Shown here: positions 1 to 5,418 of the stretch, piece after piece
Layout of the letters: every line of letters starts with the position of its first letter
How positions within the stretch are numbered: position 1 is the first letter of the stretch
Source: Cellvibrionales bacterium UBA2034
GTDB lineage: Bacteria; Pseudomonadota; Gammaproteobacteria; Pseudomonadales; UBA7239
DNA length: 5,418 nucleotides
Assembly: GCA_002333095.1 (NCBI GenBank)
Contig: DDBK01000068.1
Span: 3,532 to 8,949 of the forward strand
Direction of reading: 5' to 3'
Made by a program: the position numbers and the translations under genes
Notes under the pieces: generated by a model
Database searches by the model: none
Told to the model about the DNA's origin: nothing
Seen by the model: only the letters and a program-made list of their open reading frames with translations

Positions 1-353
1 CTGTGTTAACGGAATTCACATCCGTGAGTGATGCCGATATTCAGCGCACGCTTCTTGAATTCACTGCGCGCAGCATTACCATTCCCATCAGCGCCATGCC
101 AACTTCCATTGATCGTGTTTTATTATGCGGCGGCGGAAGCAACAATCAATTATTGCTCGAAAGAGTACGCGCATTACTCCCAGGCGCTCACACTAGCTCC
201 ACAATTGATGTTGGCATTGACCCTGATTGGGTCGAAGCGATGGCATTCGCATGGCTAGCAAAACAAAGGATTGAATGCGTGCCAGGAAATATCCCAGCAG
301 TGACCGGCGCCAGCCGCCCCTGTATTCTCGGCAGTATTTATCTGCCAGGCTGA
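1..353 (+). CDS. anmK: Anhydro-N-acetylmuramic acid kinase, C-terminal part (5' end outside window)
   Basis: AnmK phosphorylates 1,6-anhydro-N-acetylmuramic acid with ATP while opening the anhydro ring, giving MurNAc-6-phosphate in the cytoplasm for peptidoglycan recycling. About 116 residues are visible, in the frame beginning at base 3; the family is usually about 360-370 residues, so roughly the last third is present. The recognisable blocks are a glycine-rich VLLCGGGSNNQLLLERV segment of the ASKHA (actin-like) kinase fold, then IDPDWVEAMAFAWLA, then the C-terminal GNIPAVTGASRPCILGSIY, which is typical of the family end. The frame ends at TGA 351-353. The apparent start codon at base 3 is only an in-frame GTG inside the gene. 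It converges on erpA with 8 bp between stop codons. I recall the same erpA-anmK neighbourhood in Pseudomonas (established context, not checked here). Identification is firm; nothing can be said about its promoter or start. Confidence 0.93.
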   Translation, partial: VLTEFTSVSDADIQRTLLEFTARSITIPISAMPTSIDRVLLCGGGSNNQLLLERVRALLPGAHTSSTIDVGIDPDWVEAMAFAWLAKQRIECVPGNIPAVTGASRPCILGSIYLPG

Positions 354-361
354 ACAAATAA

Positions 362-715
362 TCAGATAGAGAAAGACGAACCACAACCACATGTAGTTGA
401 AGCGTTCGGATTCTTGATGACAAATTTTGAACCTTGTAATCCTTCTTCATAATCCACTTCTGCACCAGCCAGATACTGGTAGCTCAACGGATCAACCAGA
501 ACAGTGATACCATCTTTTTCAATAGCCGCATCATCTTCCGCTGCAATTTCATCAAATGTAAACCCGTACTGGAATCCTGAACAACCGCCGCCGGTAACAA
601 ATACCCTTAACTTGAGATCCGGATTGTCTTCTTCGTCAACCAATCGGCGTACCTTGCCTGCAGCACTCGCAGTTACATGTATATCCTGATCTGTTTCTAC
701 TTGCTCTGTGTTCAT
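362..715 (-). CDS. erpA: Iron-sulfur cluster insertion protein ErpA (A-type carrier)
   Basis: ErpA is a small cytoplasmic A-type carrier that receives Fe-S clusters from the assembly machinery and delivers them to apoproteins; in E. coli it matures IspG, among others. The 117-residue product matches the usual family length. The three cluster-binding cysteines are all present: C45 in [13 protein letters not shown], and C109 and C111 in the C-terminal [11 protein letters not shown]. The central [10 protein letters not shown] and [13 protein letters not shown] blocks are also typical. The start is ATG at 713-715, with a good Shine-Dalgarno (GAGGAG, 725-730) 9 nt upstream. It lies 20 bp downstream of the argC stop in the same direction, with no promoter or terminator visible between them, so co-transcription from argC is likely. 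The tail and [11 protein letters not shown] favour ErpA over the paralogues IscA and SufA. Confidence 0.96.
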   Translation of the reverse strand: MNTEQVETDQDIHVTASAAGKVRRLVDEEDNPDLKLRVFVTGGGCSGFQYGFTFDEIAAEDDAAIEKDGITVLVDPLSYQYLAGAEVDYEEGLQGSKFVIKNPNASTTCGCGSSFSI

Positions 716-735
716 TGTATATTTCTCCTCAACAC

Positions 736-1776
736 TTACGGCAGTAGCGCCAGATTTTCCAAACCGGTTTTCTCTGGCAACCCTTGCATGATATTCATAA
801 TCTGCACTGCCTGCCCCGATGCACCTTTTGTCAGGTTATCGATAACAGACATCACAACTACCCGGTTGCGCCCCAAGGGTCTTGCCACAGCGATCCTGCA
901 AAAATTAGAGCCTTTCACCGTGCGGGTTTCCGGGTGCGAACCCGCAGGCAGCACATCAACAAAATACTCATCGGCATAACGCTGCTCGTACAGTTTTTGC
1001 AAATCAACTGTCTCATCAACGAGATCCGCGTACAGTGTTGCATGTATGCCACGCACCATGGGAATCAAGTGTGGCACAAACGTCAGCTCTGCAGGCTCCC
1101 CATCGGCTTTTTGAATAGCGCGCAGACCCTGTTCGATTTCAGGTAAGTGCCGATGCCCGTTGCTGGCATACGCCTTGAAGCTATCGCTAACCTCGGCATA
1201 CAGCATATCAACTTTGGCTTGGCGCCCGGCACCAGAAACGCCTGATGCTGCATTGGCGATCAAACTATCGGGCTTGACCAACCCCGCTTCCAGCAAGGGC
1301 AGGAATCCCAGTTGGACGGCTGTCGGGTAGCAACCTGCACAAGCAACAAGCCGGGCATTTTTTACCGCCTCCCGGTTGACCTCTGCCAGACCATACACCG
1401 CTTCACCCACCAACTCCGGACTGGCATGTTTCTGGCCATACCACTTTTCCCACAGCGGAATATCACGGATACGGAAGTCAGCTGATAGATCGACAACACG
1501 CGTGCCTGTTGCCAGGAGCTCTGCCATCATGGCTTGGGCCACACCGTGCGGTGTAGCAAAAAACACAATATCGCAGGCGCCCAACTGTTTTATATCAGGG
1601 ACAGCAAACGCCAGATCAAACCGCCCGCGAAGATTCGGGAACATCTGGGCCACAGGCACGCCCGCCTCACCGCGCGAAGTAATAACCTGTACATCAGCAT
1701 GCGGATGCTGGGCCAGAAGACGCAATAACTCTACGCCTGTGTACCCTGTCCCACCAACAATTCCGACCTTGATCAC
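736..1776 (-). CDS. argC: N-acetyl-gamma-glutamyl-phosphate reductase
   Basis: ArgC catalyses the NADPH-dependent reduction of N-acetyl-glutamyl-5-phosphate to the semialdehyde, the third step of arginine biosynthesis, in the cytoplasm. Starting at GTG 1774-1776 the protein has 346 residues, the normal length for the long type 1 family. The N-terminal nucleotide-binding loop [10 protein letters not shown] is at about residues 5-14. The catalytic cysteine is C149 in CAGCYPTA, and the catalytic histidine region is HRHLPE at 208-213. [24 protein letters not shown] near the C terminus is also diagnostic. The frame stays open to a TTG at 1798-1800, adding 8 residues, but homologues begin at I/V-I-K-V-G-I-V-G. 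The GTG has a GGGG at 1785-1788 at suitable spacing, while the TTG has no SD, so GTG is preferred. erpA follows after 20 bp and hemJ is divergent. Function is firm; the start is probable. Confidence 0.95.
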   Translation of the reverse strand: MIKVGIVGGTGYTGVELLRLLAQHPHADVQVITSRGEAGVPVAQMFPNLRGRFDLAFAVPDIKQLGACDIVFFATPHGVAQAMMAELLATGTRVVDLSADFRIRDIPLWEKWYGQKHASPELVGEAVYGLAEVNREAVKNARLVACAGCYPTAVQLGFLPLLEAGLVKPDSLIANAASGVSGAGRQAKVDMLYAEVSDSFKAYASNGHRHLPEIEQGLRAIQKADGEPAELTFVPHLIPMVRGIHATLYADLVDETVDLQKLYEQRYADEYFVDVLPAGSHPETRTVKGSNFCRIAVARPLGRNRVVVMSVIDNLTKGASGQAVQIMNIMQGLPEKTGLENLALLP

Positions 1777-1845
1777 AACCCGATCCCCAAAAATATCCAA
1801 ATATGTATATCTGCTTTATCATCATAACTGTTTTATCGCTCTTTG
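1777..1845. promoter_or_regulatory. Divergent argC/hemJ intergenic region with candidate promoters
   Basis: This AT-rich gap separates the argC start (- strand) from hemJ (+ strand) and must hold or overlap the promoters for both unless they lie inside the genes. Towards argC, TATACA (- strand, bases 1809 to 1804) is a fair -10 hexamer but has no good -35 at 16-18 bp. Towards hemJ, TATCAT (1817-1822) has a 3-of-6 -35 match, TATCCA (1794-1799), at 17 bp. The two candidates overlap physically. I see no clear operator palindrome such as an ARG box. Both promoter assignments are weak inferences. Confidence 0.35.
1785..1788 (-). promoter_or_regulatory. Weak ribosome binding site deciding the argC GTG start
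   Basis: Read on the - strand, GGGGATCGGGTT precedes the GTG at 1774-1776. The GGGG lies 8 nt from the start codon, and a second G-run (GGG) lies nearer. No purine-rich element precedes the alternative TTG at 1798-1800. The match to the anti-SD is only partial, so this supports the GTG start together with homology but would not prove it alone. Confidence 0.45.
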
Positions 1846-1869
1846 ATGACCCCGGGAAACCTTGTCGAC

Positions 1870-2298
1870 ATGCTATTTCTGTACTTGAAAGCGTTTCACC
1901 TGATTGCCGTCGTATGCTGGTTTGCAGCGTTGTTCTATCTGCCCAGACTATTTGTGTACCACGCTATGAGCGAAGATACTCCCAGTCGTGAGCGCTTCAA
2001 GGTCATGGAACGCAAGTTATACCGCGGCATCATGACCCCTTCTGCCATTGTGACGGTGGCACTGGGTTTCTGGATGCTGCACCTGAACATGGATTACTAC
2101 ACGACTGTCTGGTGGATCAAGCTGAAGCTAGTGCTGGTGCTGCTACTGGTGTGCTATCACGCAGCCTGTGGTTATTTCCTGCGCCAGTTTGCTGATGATA
2201 AAAACACACGCAGCCATACATTCTTCCGGATCTTCAATGAGCTACCTGTACTACTACTGATAAGTATTGTGCTGTTGGCCGTACTCAGACCTTTTTAA
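1870..2298 (+). CDS. hemJ: Protoporphyrinogen IX oxidase HemJ (membrane protein)
   Basis: HemJ is the integral-membrane enzyme that oxidises protoporphyrinogen IX to protoporphyrin IX, the penultimate step of heme synthesis, in bacteria lacking HemG or HemY. From ATG 1870 the product is 142 residues, the usual family length. It has four hydrophobic segments at about residues 4-24, 54-72, 82-104 and 122-140. Family hallmarks are KAFHLIAVVCWFAALFYLPRLFVYH (with conserved H10), KLYRGIMTPS, WWIKLKLVLVLLLVCYH and RIFNELPVLLLI. The conserved histidine in the first segment and the lysine-containing third segment are the residues implicated in heme binding and activity in the family. An upstream in-frame ATG at 1846 would add 8 residues, but homologues normally begin M-L-x-L-x-x-K-A-F-H, so 1870 is preferred; neither start has a strong SD. 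It is divergent from argC, and the aminotransferase downstream has its own promoter. Confidence 0.9.
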   Translation: MLFLYLKAFHLIAVVCWFAALFYLPRLFVYHAMSEDTPSRERFKVMERKLYRGIMTPSAIVTVALGFWMLHLNMDYYTTVWWIKLKLVLVLLLVCYHAACGYFLRQFADDKNTRSHTFFRIFNELPVLLLISIVLLAVLRPF

Positions 2299-2324
2299 AC
2301 CTCCCAATCAAACCTGCAAAGGCC

Positions 2325-2354
2325 TTCAGGTCAGCCTCTGCTTGTGCGTATAAT
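2325..2354 (+). promoter_or_regulatory. Sigma-70 promoter of the aminotransferase gene
   Basis: A perfect -10 hexamer TATAAT lies at 2349-2354. The best -35 is TTCAGG at 2325-2330 (3 of 6 matches) with an 18-bp spacer. The expected transcription start is near 2361, giving a leader of about 28 nt before the GTG start at 2389. The bases between the -10 and the start are TGCGCG, a GC-rich discriminator, followed by C and six Ts at 2361-2367. In well-studied proteobacteria a GC-rich discriminator is associated with ppGpp/DksA (stringent) control; that is inference here. The promoter overlaps the longer open frame beginning at GTG 2344, which argues against that start. Confidence 0.7.
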
Positions 2355-2375
2355 TGCGCGCTTTTTTCCCCAACC

Positions 2376-2380
2376 GAGGA
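2376..2380 (+). promoter_or_regulatory. Shine-Dalgarno fixing the aminotransferase start
   Basis: GAGGA at 2376-2380, followed by 8 nt and then GTG at 2389-2391, is a strong SD at ideal spacing. It selects this GTG over the in-frame GTG at 2344, which lies upstream of the predicted transcription start and next to the -10 hexamer. Confidence 0.8.
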
Positions 2381-2388
2381 ATTACTCC

Positions 2389-3660
2389 GTGCAAATCGAC
2401 CAAGCTTCCCGCGAGCAACTGACCAACTGGCGCGACACTTTGCGGACACAGTACGCCGATTACCAGCAACGCAAACTGGGGCTGGATCTCACGCGTGGCA
2501 AACCCTCGGCAGAACAGCTGTCGCTGGCGGATGAGCTGGATGGCAACCTGCATGGTAACTATCAGCTGGATAACACGGACTTGCGCAATTACGGCGGCCT
2601 GGAAGGGTTGCCGTCGGCGCGCAAGCTCGGCGCTGAACTGCTTGGATTGGATACCAGCGAAGTCATCGCCGGTGGGAATAGCAGTCTCACCATGATGTAT
2701 CAGGCCATGCAATATGCCTGGATGCTGGGCCCTGACGGCAAAAACGCATGGCGCAATGAAGCGAATACCAAATTCCTTTGCCCGTCACCTGGTTATGACC
2801 GCCACTTCGCCATATGCGAGCAGTTCGGCATCGAGATGATTCCCGTTCGCTTGACAGACAATGGCCCGGATATGGATCAAGTGGAAGCGTTGATCAAGTC
2901 TGATCCAGCCATCAAAGGGATGTGGTGCGTCCCCAAGTATGGCAATCCAACAGGCTGTGTTTACAGCGCAGAAACTGTAGATCGTATTGCAGCTCTCGGA
3001 AAAATCGCAGCCCCCAATTTCCGCGTATTCTGGGATAACGCCTATGTGATCCATGACCTCACCAGCAACCCGCCAGTGCTGGCCAACATCATGGAGCGCT
3101 GTCGCGCACACGGCACCGAAGACAGCGTGCTGCAATTCACTTCTACCTCAAAAATCACCCACGCTGGCGCTGGCATTGCATTCATGGGCAGCTCGAAAGA
3201 AAACCTTGCCGTGTTCTGTAAACAACTCGGCATTTGCACTATTGGGCCGGATAAAGTGAATCAGGCACGACATGTAAAAATGTTGCCGGATGTCCCTGCC
3301 GTGAAAGCACACATGCAAAAACATGCTGCGATTCTCAAACCGCGCTTTGACTGCGTGCTAAAACATCTGGATGAAGCATTTTCCGGGAGTGATCTTGGGG
3401 AATGGACAAAGCCTGCTGGCGGATATTTTGTGTCATTCAACACTCGCGCGGGGCTAGCGACAACTGTGGTGAAACTTGCGGCAGAAGCCGGCGTGAAACT
3501 TACACCAGCTGGCGCAACTTTTCCTTATGGAAAAGATCCGCAGAACAAGAATATTCGTCTCGCACCCAGCTTCCCGAAATTGGAAGAGGTGGATTTGTGT
3601 ATGGCAATTTTTACCACATGCGTGAAACTGGCTTCAGTTGAACAGGCGCTAGCCCGATAA
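2389..3660 (+). CDS. PLP-dependent aspartate aminotransferase-type enzyme (fold type I)
   Basis: This cytoplasmic aminotransferase belongs to the family once labelled MocR-like aminotransferase (Pfam PF12897), whose characterised member in Corynebacterium glutamicum is an aspartate aminotransferase. It most likely interconverts aspartate/2-oxoglutarate and oxaloacetate/glutamate. The 423-residue product from GTG 2389 fits the family. Visible landmarks are LDLTRGKPSAEQLSLADEL at 33-51 (R36 near the substrate pocket), the GNSS phosphate-binding turn at 96-99, N186 of NPTG, D216 and Y219 of FWDNAY (PLP ring contacts), the Schiff-base lysine K255 in FTSTSKITHAGAG, and R390 in IRLAPSF, the expected carboxylate-binding arginine. 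All expected catalytic residues appear intact. It has its own promoter and SD, and converges on tRNA-Ile2 28 bp beyond its TAA with no intrinsic terminator visible. Family assignment is firm; substrate is inferred, and a broader or aromatic substrate range is possible. I give no gene symbol. Confidence 0.9.
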   Translation: MQIDQASREQLTNWRDTLRTQYADYQQRKLGLDLTRGKPSAEQLSLADELDGNLHGNYQLDNTDLRNYGGLEGLPSARKLGAELLGLDTSEVIAGGNSSLTMMYQAMQYAWMLGPDGKNAWRNEANTKFLCPSPGYDRHFAICEQFGIEMIPVRLTDNGPDMDQVEALIKSDPAIKGMWCVPKYGNPTGCVYSAETVDRIAALGKIAAPNFRVFWDNAYVIHDLTSNPPVLANIMERCRAHGTEDSVLQFTSTSKITHAGAGIAFMGSSKENLAVFCKQLGICTIGPDKVNQARHVKMLPDVPAVKAHMQKHAAILKPRFDCVLKHLDEAFSGSDLGEWTKPAGGYFVSFNTRAGLATTVVKLAAEAGVKLTPAGATFPYGKDPQNKNIRLAPSFPKLEEVDLCMAIFTTCVKLASVEQALAR

Positions 3661-3688
3661 ACCACATCAATACAAGGCAATGAATAAA

Positions 3689-3765
3689 TGGTGGGCCCAG
3701 TAGGACTTGAACCTACGACCAATCGATTATGAGTCGACTGCTCTAACCAACTGAGCTATGGGCCC
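3689..3765 (-). tRNA. ileX: tRNA-Ile2 with CAT anticodon (lysidine-modified, reads AUA)
   Basis: The - strand folds into a complete 77-nt cloverleaf with encoded CCA (3689-3691). It has a 7-bp acceptor stem (GGGCCCA with TGGGCCC), D arm GCTC..GAGC, anticodon stem GTCGA/TCGAT with loop CTCATAA, 5-nt variable loop TGGTC, and T arm GTAGG/CCTAC with TTCAAGT. The anticodon CAT is at 3729-3731. CAT alone could mean Met. However, the CGACTCATAATCG anticodon arm matches E. coli ileX, and the acceptor pairs C4-G69 and C5-G68 are the positive determinants known for the lysidine synthase TilS, so Ile2 is preferred over elongator Met. It is not the initiator, since the acceptor end is paired (G1-C72). 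It begins 11 nt after the rpoD stop, as part of the same transcriptional direction; E. coli also has ileX close to rpoD. Structure is certain, isotype very likely. Confidence 0.93.
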
Positions 3766-3776
3766 GCTAAGAAAAA

Positions 3777-5418
3777 TCACTGCTCGTCAAGGAAACCGCG
3801 CAGATGATCAGAACGCGTTGGATGACGCAGTTTACGCAAGGCTTTCGCTTCGATCTGGCGAATACGTTCGCGGGTGACATCAAACTGCTTGCCCACTTCT
3901 TCCAATGTGTGGTCAGTGTTCATATCGATACCAAAACGCATACGCAATACTTTGGCTTCGCGCGCTGTCAGACTTGAAAGCACTTCGCGGGTCGCTTCAC
4001 GCAGACCTTCACTGGTAGCTGCTTCGATCGGAGACTGGATAGTATTGTCTTCGATAAAATCACCCAAGTGTGAATCTTCATCATCACCGACTGGCGTCTC
4101 CATAGAGATGGGCTCTTTGGCAATTTTAAGCACCTTACGCACTTTGTCTTCCGGCATTTCCATCCGCTCACCAAGCTCTTCTGGCGTTGGCTCCCTGCCC
4201 ATCTCTTGCAACATTTGCCGTGAAATACGGTTCAGTTTGTTGATGGTTTCAATCATATGCACAGGAATACGGATAGTGCGGGCTTGGTCAGCAATGGAAC
4301 GGGTAATGGCCTGACGAATCCACCAAGTGGCATAAGTCGAAAATTTGTAGCCGCGACGGTATTCAAACTTGTCGACCGCTTTCATCAAGCCGATATTTCC
4401 TTCCTGAATCAGATCCAGGAATTGCAGGCCACGGTTTGTATATTTTTTCGCAATCGAGATAACCAGACGCAAGTTAGCCTCAACCATTTCACGCTTGGCG
4501 CGCCGCATACGCGCCTCACCAAGTGAAAGGCGGCGATTGATTTCTTTCAGCGCTGGCAATGACATCCCCATACGCATTTCAATCTGCAGCAATTTCTTCT
4601 GGCTGCGCTGCACATCAGGCTTGATGCCCTCAAGGCGATCAACAATAGCCTGATTTTTCTTCAGACGCTGCTGCGAAGCAATCCATTTCTCGTTGGTTTC
4701 GTTACCCGGAAAAGATTCAATAAAATGCTTGCGATCCATTCCGCCACGACGAATACAAAGCGCCATAACAGCACGCTCTTCTGCCCTGATTTGCATCAGG
4801 ATATCGCGAGAGTTTTTCAAAATTGGATCAAACTGGCGCGGTGTCAGTTTGAAAAACTTGAACACTTCAGCCAATGCATCCATTTCTTTGCCCGCCTGCT
4901 TGCTATCACGGCCATGTTTGGCAAGATTCTTCTGCGTCTTGTCGAGCTGTTTTTTCAGCTCAGCAAACCGGATGCGGGCTTCTTCTGGATCAGGGCCTGT
5001 ATCAACTTCTGCCTCATCTTCAGTGGCAGCGCCTTCTTCATCTTCATCTTCTTTGCCTGCTGCTTTTGCATCGCCCTTTACAGCAAGCTCAGGAATCACT
5101 TCCTCTTCGACTGCTTCAGGAATAATAGCAACCGGCAAGGTTTCTACAGGATCAAGATAACCGCTGATAATATCGCTCAGCTTGCGCTCTTCTGTAGCTA
5201 CCAATGCATACTCAGCAAGAATCGCTTCCACAGAGCCTGGCACATGGGACAATGCAGCCATCATCTCGCGAATGCCTTCTTCAATACGCTTGGCAATAAC
5301 GATTTCGCCTTCGCGGGTGAGCAGCTCGACAGTACCCATCTCACGCATGTACATACGCACAGGATCGGTAGTCCGGCCCACTTCATTCTCAACAGCGGCC
5401 AGTGCGGCTGCGGCCCCA
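3777..5418 (-). CDS. rpoD: RNA polymerase primary sigma factor RpoD (sigma-70), N terminus outside window
   Basis: RpoD directs core RNA polymerase to housekeeping promoters. The window holds 546 codons plus TGA (3777-3779). The frame is open to the right edge, so the ATG, region 1.1 and perhaps 70 or more residues are missing. The GTG at 5379-5381 is an internal valine. Numbering from the first visible residue, region 1.2 starts at about residue 14 ([20 protein letters not shown]). A non-conserved region of about 250 residues follows, with an acidic patch at 123-139. Region 2 is at about 307-380 ([41 protein letters not shown]). The promoter-melting tryptophans W365-W366 and -10 contacts Q369 and T372 are intact. 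Region 3 follows ([16 protein letters not shown]). The region 4 helix-turn-helix [19 protein letters not shown] carries the -35 contacts R516, E517 and R520. This is a complete group 1 sigma, not RpoS or RpoH. tRNA-Ile2 follows by 11 nt with no terminator between. Confidence 0.98.
   Translation of the reverse strand, partial: GAAAALAAVENEVGRTTDPVRMYMREMGTVELLTREGEIVIAKRIEEGIREMMAALSHVPGSVEAILAEYALVATEERKLSDIISGYLDPVETLPVAIIPEAVEEEVIPELAVKGDAKAAGKEDEDEEGAATEDEAEVDTGPDPEEARIRFAELKKQLDKTQKNLAKHGRDSKQAGKEMDALAEVFKFFKLTPRQFDPILKNSRDILMQIRAEERAVMALCIRRGGMDRKHFIESFPGNETNEKWIASQQRLKKNQAIVDRLEGIKPDVQRSQKKLLQIEMRMGMSLPALKEINRRLSLGEARMRRAKREMVEANLRLVISIAKKYTNRGLQFLDLIQEGNIGLMKAVDKFEYRRGYKFSTYATWWIRQAITRSIADQARTIRIPVHMIETINKLNRISRQMLQEMGREPTPEELGERMEMPEDKVRKVLKIAKEPISMETPVGDDEDSHLGDFIEDNTIQSPIEAATSEGLREATREVLSSLTAREAKVLRMRFGIDMNTDHTLEEVGKQFDVTRERIRQIEAKALRKLRHPTRSDHLRGFLDEQ

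Noticed and set aside
677..1146. Overlapping + strand frames opposite the erpA start and argC 3' end
   Set aside because: Cysteine/arginine-rich translations without domain features. They are shadows of argC.
1376..1846. Open frame of 156 codons on the + strand antisense to argC
   Set aside because: It lies almost wholly inside argC on the opposite strand, has no SD or recognisable domain, and its Arg/Ser/Thr/Pro-rich composition is what the complement of a coding strand gives.
2313..2330. Imperfect palindrome CCTGCAAAGGCCTTCAGG after hemJ
   Set aside because: The AAGGCCTT core has no loop and no T tract follows, so it is not an intrinsic terminator. It also overlaps the likely -35 of the next gene, and no operator identity can be assigned.
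2326..2712. - strand frame opposite the aminotransferase 5' end
   Set aside because: It crosses the promoter and start region of a well supported gene and has no recognisable features.
3785..3790. TTGACG on the - strand as a -35 for tRNA-Ile2
   Set aside because: At 16-18 bp spacing the -10 position falls on the GC-rich tRNA start, with no TATAAT-like sequence at any allowed spacing.
3874..4314. Open frame of 146 codons on the + strand antisense to the rpoD 3' half
   Set aside because: Fully within the most conserved part of rpoD. It is a by-product of codon use, with no SD or domain.
4693..5160. Open frame of 155 codons on the + strand antisense to rpoD, with a serine-rich run
   Set aside because: The serine runs are the complement of the Glu/Asp/Ala codons of the acidic RpoD insert. 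No start signal or family resemblance.
1..5418. Mobile element, CRISPR array, phage attachment or new defence/biosynthetic system
   Set aside because: I found no direct-repeat arrays, terminal inverted repeats, integrase or transposase fragments. The tRNA 3' end is not followed by an integrase or a duplicated tRNA end, and all large frames are explained by conserved housekeeping genes.

Overview
This window is an ordinary housekeeping stretch of a proteobacterial chromosome, most likely from a gammaproteobacterium. The evidence is as follows. ErpA ends in the gamma-type [16 protein letters not shown] tail. The sigma-70 regions 2-4 are nearly identical to those I recall for Pseudomonas and E. 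coli RpoD. A tRNA-Ile2 (CAT anticodon) lies beside rpoD, as ileX lies near rpoD in E. coli. Base composition looks moderate and even. I see no phage, insertion sequence, CRISPR or toxin/defence genes, so I do not claim a novel system here.

Layout from left to right. The 3' third of anmK (peptidoglycan recycling) enters on the + strand and converges on erpA with only 8 bp between the stop codons. erpA (Fe-S cluster insertion) and argC (arginine biosynthesis) lie on the - strand 20 bp apart and look like an argC-erpA operon. Divergent from argC, across roughly 70-95 bp of AT-rich DNA, is hemJ (protoporphyrinogen IX oxidase, membrane). Next on the + strand is a PLP-dependent aspartate aminotransferase-type gene with a clear promoter of its own (TATAAT and a GC-rich discriminator) and a strong Shine-Dalgarno (SD). 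It converges on a - strand block made of rpoD (5' end beyond the window) followed after 11 bp by tRNA-Ile2.

Functionally the genes cover cell-wall recycling (AnmK), Fe-S maturation (ErpA), arginine synthesis (ArgC), heme synthesis (HemJ), amino-group transfer (aminotransferase), AUA decoding (tRNA-Ile2) and bulk transcription (RpoD). ErpA and HemJ share a loose theme of iron cofactor supply, but no shared pathway is shown by the sequence. The points most worth a second look are the rpoD/tRNA arrangement with no room for a separate promoter or terminator, the GC-rich discriminator and T-run at the aminotransferase promoter, and three start codons (argC, hemJ, aminotransferase) where the longest open frame is probably not the real protein.
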